A stretch of DNA of 46,528 bases from CAKZQX01 sp034437035 (lineage in GTDB: Bacteria; Chloroflexota; Chloroflexia; Chloroflexales; Chloroflexaceae), in contig DAOTUI010000082.1 of assembly GCA_034437035.1 (NCBI GenBank), positions 1 through 46,528 on the forward strand, given 5' to 3'. Shown here piece by piece: positions 33,523 to 41,945 of this stretch; position 1 is the first letter of the stretch, and each line of letters opens with the position of its first letter. The position numbers and the translations under genes were made by a program. The notes beneath the pieces are model-generated. The model ran no database searches, was not told where the DNA came from, and saw nothing but the letters and a program-made list of their open reading frames with translations.

Positions 33523-34287
33523 TTATTCGTAGTAACGAAACGCGGGATGCTCCATAATCGCCGGTAGGGCCGCGGCGACATCCTCGTGCAGCACAATGTT
33601 GGCATGCCCATCGAGGTAGGTTTCCATCATATTGACGATAATCACCCGCGCGCCCCGCTGCATTGCGATCAGCGGCATATCGGCAACCGGGGAGACCTCC
33701 AGCGAGGTACCCACGACCAGCAGCACATCGCAGAGGAAGAGCGCCTGCTGGGCCGGCTCAACCTGGTCCATGGGCAAAAACTCGTCAAACAGAACTACAT
33801 CCGGCTTAAAGGTGCCACCCGCGCCGCAGTCACACAGGGGAATGTTCCCGCTCAACACCTGCGGGATCAGCGCGTCGCTCGCCACCTGCTTCTCACAACT
33901 GATGCAGGTCGCGCTACGCATATGCCCGTGCAGCTCGTAGACCGTCCGCGAACCGGCGCGCTGATGCAATCCATCAATATTCTGGGTTACCACCGCCTTG
34001 AGAATCCCCAGGCGCTCCAGTTCGGCCAGCGCCAGGTGGGCCGGGTTAGGTTGCGCGGCCAGCGAGACCTGTAGCAGCGGACGCAGCCAGTTGTAGAACC
34101 GCTGCGGGTTGGTGTCAAATGTGCGCCGCGAAGCGACCTCCATCGGGTTTTCCTGCTCCCACATGCCGCCGGCACTGCGAAAATCGGGGATACCCGAGGG
34201 CCGGCTGATACCCGCGCCGGTCAGCGCAACGACATTCCGGGAATCGCTGATCATACCGGCGGCTTTCGCAATTTTTACCTCGTCCAT
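33523..34287 (-). CDS. NAD-dependent protein deacylase (sirtuin)
   Basis: 254 residues, full length for a bacterial sirtuin (CobB group). NAD-binding motifs VVALTGAGISRPSGIPDFRS, TQNIDGLHQRAGS, and VVGTSLEVSPVA are present. The catalytic histidine is in YELHGHMRSATC. A zinc site is suggested by CISC and CDCG. The enzyme removes acyl groups from lysines using NAD, giving nicotinamide and O-acyl-ADP-ribose. The ATG at 34287 follows AAAGGTGACAT. It is flanked on both sides by hairpin elements and seems monocistronic. Confidence 0.96.
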   Translation of the reverse strand: MDEVKIAKAAGMISDSRNVVALTGAGISRPSGIPDFRSAGGMWEQENPMEVASRRTFDTNPQRFYNWLRPLLQVSLAAQPNPAHLALAELERLGILKAVVTQNIDGLHQRAGSRTVYELHGHMRSATCISCEKQVASDALIPQVLSGNIPLCDCGAGGTFKPDVVLFDEFLPMDQVEPAQQALFLCDVLLVVGTSLEVSPVADMPLIAMQRGARVIIVNMMETYLDGHANIVLHEDVAAALPAIMEHPAFRYYE

Positions 34288-34309
34288 ATGTCACCTTTCA
34301 GATTACACG

Positions 34310-34470
34310 TCATTACACGGTAGGTGTCCAAACCGGATGTTTGACGAGATGAATCCAGTCTCGCCTGCGGCAGCATAGTACGTTTCTGTGCTTTTTCACA
34401 AAAAGGTTGCACAATTGTGCAACCTTTTTGAAAGCATTGTCATGGTTCACCCTGACGCAGGCACAACGCC
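34310..34470 (-). repeat. Hairpin-bearing dispersed element, copy 7
   Basis: Outer end CATTACACGGTAGGTGTCC, arm TCTCGCCTGCGGCAGCATAG, then a perfect 32-bp palindrome (34399-34430; tip GGTTGCACAATTGTGCAACC, no loop), then a decayed far arm. Compared with other copies, the outer stem has lost about four bases on one side. It is followed at once by copy 8, giving a tandem pair. Confidence 0.85.
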
Positions 34471-34486
34471 CGTACGAGGCAGTGAC

Positions 34487-34680
34487 ACGCGTTACGCGGT
34501 TACGAACCCGGAAGGAACATTCGCCTCCGGCAGGGCGGAAGATTCCATGCTTGTTCACAACATTTTTGCACTATGTGCAAAAATGTTGTGAACAAGAAAA
34601 AAACGTACCATGCTGCCGCAGGCGAAGACGGCGGTTGTGAGCGTATGTGTCTGATTTGAACGCCCACCGCGTAACTCCTG
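34487..34680 (+). repeat. Hairpin-bearing dispersed element, copy 8
   Basis: Outer end CGCGTTACGCGGTTACG, arm TTCGCCTCCGGCAGGGCGG, a perfect 22-bp hairpin at 34550-34596 (outermost CTTGTTCACAAC, loop TAT, tip TTTTTGCAC), right arm CGTACCATGCTGCCGCAGG, and outer end CCACCGCGTAACTCCTGG. It gives the clearest full-length pair of outer ends. It lies between the S41 protease gene and sir2, both on minus. Confidence 0.9.
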
Positions 34681-34751
34681 GCAGTGACTGCATATCCCCT
34701 GTTCCGGATGCCGGCCACCAGCGGTGTGTGGACTGACCGCTGCATCCCGGT

Positions 34752-36194
34752 CTATCTGACTGCCGCGCTCTCGTGGCTGTTGAGATAGCGCAGCGCTTCG
34801 AGAATGTATGGATCAGTTTCTTCGCTGTAGCGGGTCCAGTCAACATTCACCAGGACATCCGGCTGCACGCCCTGCCCCTCCAGATTGACGCCACTCCGTA
34901 GGTGAAAGCCCTCCTGCGCCACCCACAACCGCGCCCCGCCCGCCAATTCGTAGGCATAGATCGTCTCGGTATTGCCCACCAGTGGCAGCCCGATCACCAG
35001 CGCATCCGCTTCGGCCTGCAGGATGGCCGCCAGCAACTCGGCATAGGAAGAGGTTCCCCGATCAACCAGCACGACCAGCGGCAGGTCGCGCAGGTCGGGA
35101 CCGCTACCGGCCTCAATCATCAGCGGCGTTTCGGTGCGCTGGTCAAAGAAGGCCCCAACTTCGCCACGCACAAAGTGGCTGAGAATCCCCACCAGCACCT
35201 CGCGCCAGCCGCCGGGGTTGCTGCGCAGATCCAGGATCAGCCCGCGCAGTGGGCGCTCAACCACCATGTCGGTCAGCGCGCCGCTCACCTGGTCATCCAT
35301 ATCATTGACCCAGAGTGTGGTAATGGCGAGATAGCCAATGTCGCCCTCCAGTCGCCGGGCCGTCGGTGCAACCCGCCCCTCGACCGGTTGCCGGGTCAGC
35401 ACAACCTCACGTACCGCTTCGCCGGGACGTAGCACGCTGAGGCGCACCTGCGTACCTTCCGGCCCCTGGATATTCCCGCCGTTGTTAGTCGGTGTGCCAT
35501 CGACGGCAACAATCCGATCCCGGATACGCAGGCCGGCCTGATCCGCCGGGCTGTTTGGGAAGACCTGGCGAATAAGTGCGCCATTGGCGGTAGGTACGGT
35601 AATAACGCCAATCCCAACGCTGGCCTCAAAGCCGGTACTGAGCGCGTCCTCTTCATCGGCGGCGCTGGGGGCCAGGAAGCGCGAATGCTGATCGCCCAGC
35701 CGACCGACCATTTCGGTAAGGGCAGCATAAAATTCTTCGTTGGTTGTTGCAGCAATCACCCTGGGTTTAAACTCTGCGTGAATCGCATCCCAGTCCAGGC
35801 CGCGGAAATCCGGGTAGAGGTAGTGCTCGTCAACTGTGCTCCAGACTTCGTTAAAAAGCTGCAGCCGTTCACTCCTGGGAACGAGTGTCGGTGTCTGGTC
35901 CGGCGTTGTTGAAGTCGATAAACCCAGAAAGTCTGCCGGCGTCGGGCTGGGACTGGGTAGCGGTGTTGCCGTCGCGGTTGGGGTTGGGGTTGGCGTGTAT
36001 GTCGGCGTTACCGTTGGCGTCAATGTAGGCGGCACGGTTGGCACTGATGTGTGGGTTGGCGCGGGTGTCGCCGTCTGAGAATTGCCAAGCGCCACCGGCA
36101 GCCGCAACGTACAACCGGTCAGGCCAGGGAGCAGTAGCACCAGACAGATATAAACGAACCGGATTGAGTAACGCAATGTATGCATATCTTTCAT
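34752..36194 (-). CDS. S41 carboxy-terminal processing protease (lipoprotein)
   Basis: 480 residues. A lipobox (LLPGLTGC, Cys28) anchors it to the membrane, followed by a T/P-rich linker (about residues 35-105). A tricorn-type N-terminal helical part, a PDZ-like domain (QVFPNSPADQAGLRIRDRIV), and an S41 domain follow. The catalytic serine is in DRGTSSYAELLAAIL (about 380), and the helper motif LRSNPGGWREV is present. It should cleave exported proteins at their C-termini outside the cell. A strand of T/P repeats at DNA level (about 35950-36060) explains the linker. It is 76 bp downstream of the penicillin-binding protein gene on the same strand. Confidence 0.93.
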   Translation of the reverse strand: MKDMHTLRYSIRFVYICLVLLLPGLTGCTLRLPVALGNSQTATPAPTHTSVPTVPPTLTPTVTPTYTPTPTPTATATPLPSPSPTPADFLGLSTSTTPDQTPTLVPRSERLQLFNEVWSTVDEHYLYPDFRGLDWDAIHAEFKPRVIAATTNEEFYAALTEMVGRLGDQHSRFLAPSAADEEDALSTGFEASVGIGVITVPTANGALIRQVFPNSPADQAGLRIRDRIVAVDGTPTNNGGNIQGPEGTQVRLSVLRPGEAVREVVLTRQPVEGRVAPTARRLEGDIGYLAITTLWVNDMDDQVSGALTDMVVERPLRGLILDLRSNPGGWREVLVGILSHFVRGEVGAFFDQRTETPLMIEAGSGPDLRDLPLVVLVDRGTSSYAELLAAILQAEADALVIGLPLVGNTETIYAYELAGGARLWVAQEGFHLRSGVNLEGQGVQPDVLVNVDWTRYSEETDPYILEALRYLNSHESAAVR

Positions 36195-36270
36195 GCCGGC
36201 GATCAGAAATCAGCGGTCAAATCTGAACATGCGAGTTGCTTGCTTCCGACCTCCGGCATCTCACAACGAG

Positions 36271-37983
36271 CTATTCAACTTCAAAGGCTGCCTGCAAGAC
36301 CTGTCCGGCCAGTTGCGCCGCGGCACCACTTCCCTCACCACCATGTTCTATCATAACACATACCGCATAACGTGGTTGGTCAAGGGGCGCAATCGCAATA
36401 AACCAGGCATGTGGGGCAATATTGGGGCCAAGTTCCGCCGTCCCCGACTTGCCGCCAACCGCTACCCCCGGCACAAAATTGCTCACGACGCTGCCAAACC
36501 CATACTGGCCCACGGCCTCCATGTTATCACGCATAATCGCGGCTGTATCGGCAGACATAACCTGGCGAATAATGCGCGGACGCCGCTCCAGTACCAGATT
36601 TCCATCGGGGTCGGTCACACGCTGCACCAGGTAGGGCTGGAGCATCACACCATCATTGGCAATTGTTGCGGCAATCAGCGCCATCTGCAATGGCGTAACC
36701 TGCAGTTGCCCCTGTCCATAGCCGGTATCAGCCAAAGCTGCATCGCGGTTCAGGAAGCCGGGTTGCACAAACAACCGGCTGGGCCTCGTCGCCAGGTCGG
36801 TAAAGTAGGGATAGCTCTCCGGCGCGTTTCCCGGACGGTAAATGTCGAACTTGCGCGCAGTCTCGGCCAAACGCTCGGTACCGAGTCGCAACGCATACTG
36901 AGCAAAAGCCGTGTTGCACGAGTAGGCATACACCCGTTCCAGATTGGAGGGATTGCCCGTCAGCGAAGCGAGACCGGGTACGGCATTGACCACCGGCGGC
37001 GCACCCGTTTCCACCGGCAGTTCATTCGGACACGTGATAGTGTCCGGCTCGGCGTTGTGCTCCAGGATCGACACTGCGGTCAGCGTCTTAAAGGTCGAAC
37101 CGGGTGGATACTGCCCCTGGGTGGGCCGGTTAACCAGCGGCTGACCGGCGGCCACATCGTTGAGTTCATTCCAGTACTGCTGGATGCGCGCATCTTCAGT
37201 GGTCCAGTCGGGAACATTCGGGTCAAAGCTCAGGCCACGCGGATCAAATCCGGGGGCGCTGACCATCGCCAGCACCGCGCCGGTCTCTGGATCGAGGACG
37301 ACAATCGAGCCGCTCTGACCGCCCAGCAGCGCCGCCGCGCGCGCCTGGAGTTCGGCATTAAGCGTAAGCTGGAGGTTATTGCCTTCCAGCGTATTGCCCA
37401 ACAACTCGTTGCGCAGGTTGCGGACCGAATTCCCCCGCGTGCCACTCAGGTAATCGCCATAGGTCGCCTCCAGGCCGCTCTGCCCAAACTGGCGGCTGAA
37501 GAAGCCGGTGATGTTGCTAAATGCGCGCGGCTCGAACCGCTCCGTCAGGGGGTAGACCCGGTGGGCAAAGCCGTTGGGCGCCACCGTACTGCTGACCAGC
37601 GGGATGCCATTCCGGTCAAAAATGGTCCCGCGTTTAATCCGCTGCGCCTCCAGCACCGGGCGCACATTGCTGATCACCTGCCCGGTCTCGGCATCAATCT
37701 CGACATGCTCATAAATTGCGCCCGCCTGCACCACCTGTTGCCGCAACAACTGCAGACTGAGCAGCACAAAACCCAGCGCAACCACCAGCGCCAGGTTGTA
37801 CACACTGCGGGACAGTCCGCGGGGCAGCGGTGGCCGGCTCAGCCAGATCGCCAGGCCCAGCAGCGGCGCAGCGCCCCAGAGGCAGAGCAGCCAGCGGCTA
37901 TCCTGATCCACCGGCTGTATCAGCCCGTAGATGATCAGGGCCAGGGCACCAATAAGTGGAATAAAGCGAAGTTTCGCACGCAT
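36271..37983 (-). CDS. Class B penicillin-binding protein (PbpA/FtsI-like transpeptidase)
   Basis: 570 residues. Membrane helices near the start (LRFIPLIGALALIIYGLIQ, LLCLWGAAPLLGLAIWLS, VYNLALVVALGFVLLSLQL) are followed by a dimerisation region (QRIKRGTIFDRNGIPL) and a transpeptidase domain with all three active-site motifs: S-x-x-K in GSTFKTLTAV (about 294), S-x-N in YSCNTAFAQ (about 353) and K-S-G in GGKSGTAELG (about 513). It should cross-link peptidoglycan outside the membrane. Three or more helices rather than one is unusual for class B and resembles PbpA-type proteins of actinobacteria. ATG 37983 has AGGAAAT upstream; the earlier ATG 38019 has none. Confidence 0.93.
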   Translation of the reverse strand: MRAKLRFIPLIGALALIIYGLIQPVDQDSRWLLCLWGAAPLLGLAIWLSRPPLPRGLSRSVYNLALVVALGFVLLSLQLLRQQVVQAGAIYEHVEIDAETGQVISNVRPVLEAQRIKRGTIFDRNGIPLVSSTVAPNGFAHRVYPLTERFEPRAFSNITGFFSRQFGQSGLEATYGDYLSGTRGNSVRNLRNELLGNTLEGNNLQLTLNAELQARAAALLGGQSGSIVVLDPETGAVLAMVSAPGFDPRGLSFDPNVPDWTTEDARIQQYWNELNDVAAGQPLVNRPTQGQYPPGSTFKTLTAVSILEHNAEPDTITCPNELPVETGAPPVVNAVPGLASLTGNPSNLERVYAYSCNTAFAQYALRLGTERLAETARKFDIYRPGNAPESYPYFTDLATRPSRLFVQPGFLNRDAALADTGYGQGQLQVTPLQMALIAATIANDGVMLQPYLVQRVTDPDGNLVLERRPRIIRQVMSADTAAIMRDNMEAVGQYGFGSVVSNFVPGVAVGGKSGTAELGPNIAPHAWFIAIAPLDQPRYAVCVMIEHGGEGSGAAAQLAGQVLQAAFEVE

Positions 37984-38189
37984 GCGGCTATTTCCTGCTG
38001 GTATATCCAGTCCGCGCATAATCTAAGCATTGCTGTGGGATAGCGCTGGACAGAGTGAGTGGTAGCCAATAAAGTAAACTGGTATGCGCGACTCATTGGG
38101 GCAACACAGTTTCACAAACTGCTATTATACGACTGAGTGGAAGTAGGGGCAAATAATGCGACAATGCGACCGGAAATGCCTGTGATCGC

Positions 38190-39374
38190 CTAAAACTCCT
38201 CCAGCGGCAGCGTTCCGCGCACTGTCACACCACTGTTCTCGCCTTCAAAGACTTCGAGATGACCATCGAGTTCGGCCAGGCGGTAGTACATGGCACGTAA
38301 CGCATGGATACCGGGCCGGTGATACGTTCCATCGAGCAGGCCCACGCCATCATCCTGAACAGTCAGGATAACCGTGTCGGCCTCATACCGCAGCGTGAGG
38401 CGGGTGGAACGGGCGCGGGCATGTTGTTGTACATTCAACAGTGCCTCCTGCACCAGCCGAAACAGCGTACCATACTGCACAGGTGTCAGTTGCCGGGGCG
38501 TGCCGGACTGCATCAGATGCATATCGATCAGATGCTGGTTGCGGAAGGTGGTGATCAGATGATTCAGGGCAATGGATAAATCAACGTTCGGGTGTGGCTG
38601 TATCACAAATGTTGCGCGCCACGACTCCGGGTTGCTCTGTTCGATCTTCTGTTCCATCGTCGTGCGGGCCGGTGTTTGTTGGGAAGCGATAGACAGACCG
38701 GCGGTAAGTTGCTGCATGCTGCGTTCGGTCTGCCTGGGAACCGGCAGCACCGGTTGCGATGCATTCATGTCGGACGATGCCGGGTCTTCCTGCTCTGCCG
38801 CAAATAAGCGGCCGGAGTGGCGGGCGGGTGTCACCATCGGCAACAGCATAATCCGCCGGGCCAGCCAGGGAATACCGCTCCAGATCAGGGCAAAGGCGGG
38901 TGGAATAGTCGCACGCACGGCCGTATCGATCAACCCTGCGCTTTCCGGTATGCTCATCTGCACACTGAGCAGGGCGAGATCAATTGCCACAAACAGCAGA
39001 CTCAGCAGCAGCGCGCTACGCCATCCCAGCAGCAGTGCGGGCAAAATGAGCGCACCCAGCGCGTAGGGCAGAAAAGGTAGCGCCATCCCTCCACCTATCC
39101 AGATCAGGGCTACACTCGCTACGACATCGAGCGCAAGCAGTGTTGGACGACGACGAATAACGCGCAGATAGGTTAGGGAAAATGCGGTCAGGAAAAAGTT
39201 GACTACACCGGTCAGCACCAGCAGCAGCATGCCGGGAGTGAGTAACGCATCCGGGGTGGAACGGCTATGCAGAAATATCACCAGGGCCGCCACTGCCCAG
39301 GCTGCCCAGCGATAACTGAAAAATAGTACATGTTCGTTACAAAACGCACGCAACTTATATCGAATTGATTTCAT
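38190..39374 (-). CDS. Histidine kinase-like membrane ATPase without phosphoacceptor motif
   Basis: 394 residues. The N-terminal half has about five membrane helices (for example LLLVLTGVVNFFLTAFSL, LALDVVASVALIWIGG and ALLLSLLFVAIDLALLS). The C-terminal half holds a HATPase_c domain of the NarL-class kinases: VQEALLNVQQHARARSTRL (N box) and VILTVQDDGVGLLDG (G1 box), then GIHALRAMYYRLAELDGHLE. The expected dimerisation helix with R-x-x-L-H-D is not visible; the region before the ATPase domain (about residues 190-270) is low-complexity and lacks a conserved histidine. It may be a partner-dependent or regulatory ATPase. AAGGAAATCG precedes the start. No response regulator is nearby. Confidence 0.85.
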   Translation of the reverse strand: MKSIRYKLRAFCNEHVLFFSYRWAAWAVAALVIFLHSRSTPDALLTPGMLLLVLTGVVNFFLTAFSLTYLRVIRRRPTLLALDVVASVALIWIGGGMALPFLPYALGALILPALLLGWRSALLLSLLFVAIDLALLSVQMSIPESAGLIDTAVRATIPPAFALIWSGIPWLARRIMLLPMVTPARHSGRLFAAEQEDPASSDMNASQPVLPVPRQTERSMQQLTAGLSIASQQTPARTTMEQKIEQSNPESWRATFVIQPHPNVDLSIALNHLITTFRNQHLIDMHLMQSGTPRQLTPVQYGTLFRLVQEALLNVQQHARARSTRLTLRYEADTVILTVQDDGVGLLDGTYHRPGIHALRAMYYRLAELDGHLEVFEGENSGVTVRGTLPLEEF

Positions 39375-39599
39375 TCGATTTCCTTGCTGCGGTGGCGAAA
39401 CCGGCCAACTCGCCAGAGGTAGATGGAATAAAATAATCGGGTGGAACTAAGTGTTACTCTTAGTGTAACAGAAAGGTGGCCCGGCGGCAACCCTGCAAAC
39501 GGCTAACTTTACAGAAAAGTTATGATTGCCGTCGCTGTATCGGCTGCATATAATGGAGCAGGTGTTGTGATAATGTTTAGTAACCAGGGATAGAGACAA

Positions 39600-39818
39600 A
39601 TGGGTATACGCAACTGGATCACGCGCTTCTTTCGGGTGGAACGACAAGATGACGCGCGTAACTCGGCCAATGCTGCTACCACTGCTCCCCCGGAGCAACC
39701 GGACGCGGACACAACGGATGAGGAAGGAACTGCCGAGATTTCGAATGTTCCGCGTGGAACACGCTTGAGTCGTGGTTCCACACCACCGGCGCAAGACGCC
39801 CCCACGGAAACGTCCTGA
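39600..39818 (+). CDS. Small hydrophilic hypothetical protein
   Basis: A 72-residue reading frame starting MGIRNWITRFFRVERQDDAR, then an acidic, Ala/Thr/Pro-rich, probably unstructured remainder ending QDAPTETS. The first 15 residues could form an amphipathic helix. A GGATAGAGACAA site precedes the ATG, and a good intrinsic terminator follows at 39882. No family recognised. The strong terminator supports a real transcription unit, but the protein could be spurious. Confidence 0.5.
   Translation: MGIRNWITRFFRVERQDDARNSANAATTAPPEQPDADTTDEEGTAEISNVPRGTRLSRGSTPPAQDAPTETS
39746..39761. other. parS-like 16-bp near-palindrome
   Basis: TGTTCCGCGTGGAACA differs at three positions from the classic ParB site TGTTTCACGTGAAACA and is one base from a perfect palindrome. 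It lies inside the small reading frame at 39600. A single copy in coding sequence can be chance; no parA or parB is seen in the window. Confidence 0.3.
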
Positions 39819-39881
39819 CCAGAACGAGTGCGATATAGTCAGTTCCGTCTGATTACCAGACCGGATTTCCGACAAAATTAA

Positions 39882-39907
39882 AGTTGGCTCCTTGAGCCGA
39901 CTTTTTT
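39882..39907 (+). terminator. Intrinsic terminator
   Basis: AGTTGGCTC and GAGCCGACT pair (one G-T wobble) with a CTT loop, followed by six T. It is well placed to end the transcript of the small gene at 39600-39818. Confidence 0.85.
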
Positions 39908-39980
39908 CTCGGGAAAATATCCCGTTCTACTTGCATTGGACTGCGCAAATCCCGGCATAACCCGGTGAATCCCTCCTCTC

Positions 39981-40121
39981 AGGTGTAGGCTTTTTGTGGT
40001 AGGGACGCGCTTCTGCGCGTCCGCTGCCCGTCCTGGTGCGGGAAATGGTTTCTGGAGCGGCGGTCGTTGTCGGTCGCGCCAACCGCATTCCAAATGCGCT
40101 CTGGCGAAAAAGTCTACACTT
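39981..40121 (-). mobile_element. MITE-like element, copy B (inverted)
   Basis: The reverse complement of copy A (14327-14462): ends AGGTGTAGGCTTTTTGTGG and GCGAAAAAGTCTACACTT. Both carry the same interior (GGACGCGCTTCTGCGCGTCC on this strand). It is slightly longer, with GCGCATTTGGAATGCGG where copy A has GCGTAGTGGAATGCGG. It lies in the gene-free stretch 39908-40463; nothing else there looks coding. Confidence 0.8.
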
Positions 40122-40393
40122 AAGAGGTGAACCCCTCCAGGTGGCCAGGTTAATCCCGCCGTGCCGTGGCATAGTTTATGCTGTCTTTCTACGCATGTAT
40201 CATAGCCGGAAGAGATCTCCGGTTGCATGTCATGACGCGCGCTATTCGGGGTTACGTCATCTAATGCGGACGCATACTCCTTCCCGATACTCCGATATTT
40301 TGCATTTCTCCATTCCGCATACATCCATCCGCCCGACTGTTGCGTAGATGATAGCATATGTGGACTAAATCTGTGCATGCCCTGTACAAATTC

Positions 40394-40422
40394 TTGACAT
40401 AGTTCAAGAAATCTGGTCTACT
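40394..40422 (+). promoter_or_regulatory. Sigma-70-like promoter for the DUF4397 gene
   Basis: TTGACA at 40394-40399, a 17-bp spacer, then TCTACT as a weak -10 (40417-40422). The start codon at 40464 is about 40 bases on, and AGGAGG lies just before it. Confidence 0.65.
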
Positions 40423-40463
40423 GTAACGTGAGGTTTCTTAAAGAGTTTATAGGAGGTTTTGGT

Positions 40464-41381
40464 ATGAAAGTAGGTAAGCTGCTCGTCCTGAGTGCGCTGA
40501 CGCTCGTGCTTAGTCTGGTCCTGATTCCGAACACCTTTGCTCAGGCAGAAAACGCCCGGGTGCGTGTGATCCACGCTTCCCCGGATGCTCCCGCCGTTGA
40601 TGTCTTCGTTGACGGCAATCGTGTGTTGACCGATGTGCCCTTCTTTGCTGCCAGTGATTATCTGGAACTGGCCCCGGGTGAACATCGCTTCCAGGTGGCT
40701 CCGGCCGGCGAGGCGGCGGAGTCGTCCGTGATTGACACTACCGCGACGCTGGAGGCAGGCATGGCCTACACCGTGGCCGCCACCGGCCTGCTCGAAAACA
40801 TTCAGCCGACGGTGTTTGTCGATGATTTGAGCGCTCCGGCGGATGGTCAGGTCAAAGTGCGTGTGTTGCACCTCGTCCCCGATGCTCCGGCCGTCGATGT
40901 GAGTGTGCAGGATGGCGATACGCTGATCTCCGGCCTGGAGTTCCCGAACGCCAGCGACTACCTGGAGGTTCCGGCGGATACCTACGATCTGGTTGTCACC
41001 CCGTCCGGTGATGACACGGTTGTGATTGATCTGACGGGTACAGCGCTGGAGGCCGGGACGATCTACGATGTGGCGGCGACCAACACGCTGGATACGATTA
41101 CGCCGGAAATTCTCACGCCACCTGTAGGCGCGGCCGCTCCGGCCCAGCAGGAGGAGCCGACCGAAGCACCTGAGGAGGCCGCTACGGAAGAGCCGGCCGC
41201 CACAGCCGCTCCGGCCGCAACGGCTGCTCCGGCCCCCACCACGGCTCCCGCCGCCGGCGCACCTTCGACGCTGCCGACGACCTCCGAGGGTACAACATCA
41301 CCGCTGACGCTGCCGGCGCTGGGTGCCCTGCTGCTGGTCGGTCTGGGCGCGTTGCTGCTGCGCCGCCGTACATTGGGCTAG
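40464..41381 (+). CDS. DUF4397 surface protein with LPxT-like anchor
   Basis: 305 residues. A signal peptide (KLLVLSALTLVLSLVLIPN, TFAQA) is followed by two DUF4397 domains (VRVIHASPDAPAVDVFVDG at about 30-110 and VRVLHLVPDAPAVDVSVQD at about 130-210), clearly duplicates of each other. A Pro/Ala/Glu-rich linker leads to a C-terminal LPTTSEG, a membrane helix (LPALGALLLVGLGALLL) and RRRTLG, which looks like a sortase-type anchor with S in the usual G position. AGGAGG lies 7 bases before ATG 40464. It is probably displayed on the cell surface; what it binds is unknown. It stands alone, ended by the hairpin at 41403. Confidence 0.92.
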   Translation: MKVGKLLVLSALTLVLSLVLIPNTFAQAENARVRVIHASPDAPAVDVFVDGNRVLTDVPFFAASDYLELAPGEHRFQVAPAGEAAESSVIDTTATLEAGMAYTVAATGLLENIQPTVFVDDLSAPADGQVKVRVLHLVPDAPAVDVSVQDGDTLISGLEFPNASDYLEVPADTYDLVVTPSGDDTVVIDLTGTALEAGTIYDVAATNTLDTITPEILTPPVGAAAPAQQEEPTEAPEEAATEEPAATAAPAATAAPAPTTAPAAGAPSTLPTTSEGTTSPLTLPALGALLLVGLGALLLRRRTLG

Positions 41382-41402
41382 TTGACGGAATATCCATCCA
41401 CA

Positions 41403-41447
41403 CTTTGCACAAAAACGTTGCTCTTAGAGCAACGTTTTTGTGCAAAG
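41403..41447 (+). terminator. Perfect 21-bp hairpin after the DUF4397 gene (family copy 9)
   Basis: CTTTGCACAAAAACGTTGCTC would pair without a mismatch with its complement across a TTA loop; the right arm is T-rich (CGTTTTTGTG). It works as a terminator for the DUF4397 gene. To the right, CAATGGGTTCTTC matches the flank seen at copy 5 (GCATGGGTTCTTCC), so it is a decayed member of the hairpin element family. Confidence 0.85.
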
Positions 41448-41481
41448 CAATGGGTTCTTCTGTACGGGTAATTGCGTATGT

Positions 41482-41694
41482 TTAATTATTTATACGAGTT
41501 ACGTAGATTCCGCCGCCCTCGAACGTCGCATCCATTGACTGCTTACCGCTCACCGCGGCACCGATCAATTCCAGCGTACCATTGTTGAAGATGCCACCGT
41601 CGTTGAATGCCACATAGCCGCCAGTGATGATCACATTTTCGATCCGCACATTTGCGCCCGACAGAATCTGGAGCACACGATCATTCAATCCCAC
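41482..41694 (-). pseudogene. Right-handed beta-helix protein fragment
   Basis: About 70 residues with the repeat pattern of extracellular parallel beta-helix proteins: VLQILSGANVRIENVIITGG, FNDGGIFNNGTLELIG and VSGKQ, FEGGGIYV. Intact proteins of this type are hundreds of residues long and secreted, so this is a short remnant with no signal peptide. Its upstream side abuts the start of a different, plus-strand fragment at about 41696. Confidence 0.65.
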
Positions 41695-41695
41695 A

Positions 41696-41945
41696 GTTGC
41701 ACCATCCCAGTTGCCGGTTGCTGACTATCACCGGGTCAGGCAGGATTGGCAAGACCCGCCTGGAGCGCCAGGCGGCGCACCACTGTCTGCAAGCCTCCTA
41801 TCCGGATGGCGTCCGGTTTGTGTCGCCGGCAAGCATTGACGCGACTGAACATATTGCGGCCACCATCGCCGGCGTTCTGCCCTTCCAGGTGCAAGGGGCG
41901 CGTGAAGTACACGCGCAACTCCTGAGTTTTCTCAGCACGCGGCGG
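41696..41945 (+). pseudogene. NB-ARC/LuxR-type ATPase fragment
   Basis: The frame reads LHHPSCRLLTITGSGRIGKT with RLERQAAHHCLQASYPDGV, which is the P-loop region of AfsR/LuxR-type regulators (usual form G-P-G-G-I-G-K-T-R-L). It continues FVSPASIDATEHIAATIAG, then the frame loses similarity after about 41945. The upstream DNA-binding part and the rest of the ATPase are gone, so it is a remnant. The reading frame is open but has no start codon of its own family. Confidence 0.7.

Noticed and set aside
36193..38043. A plus-strand open frame of about 615 codons
   Set aside because: It is antisense to the penicillin-binding protein gene, whose active-site motifs are all present on the minus strand.
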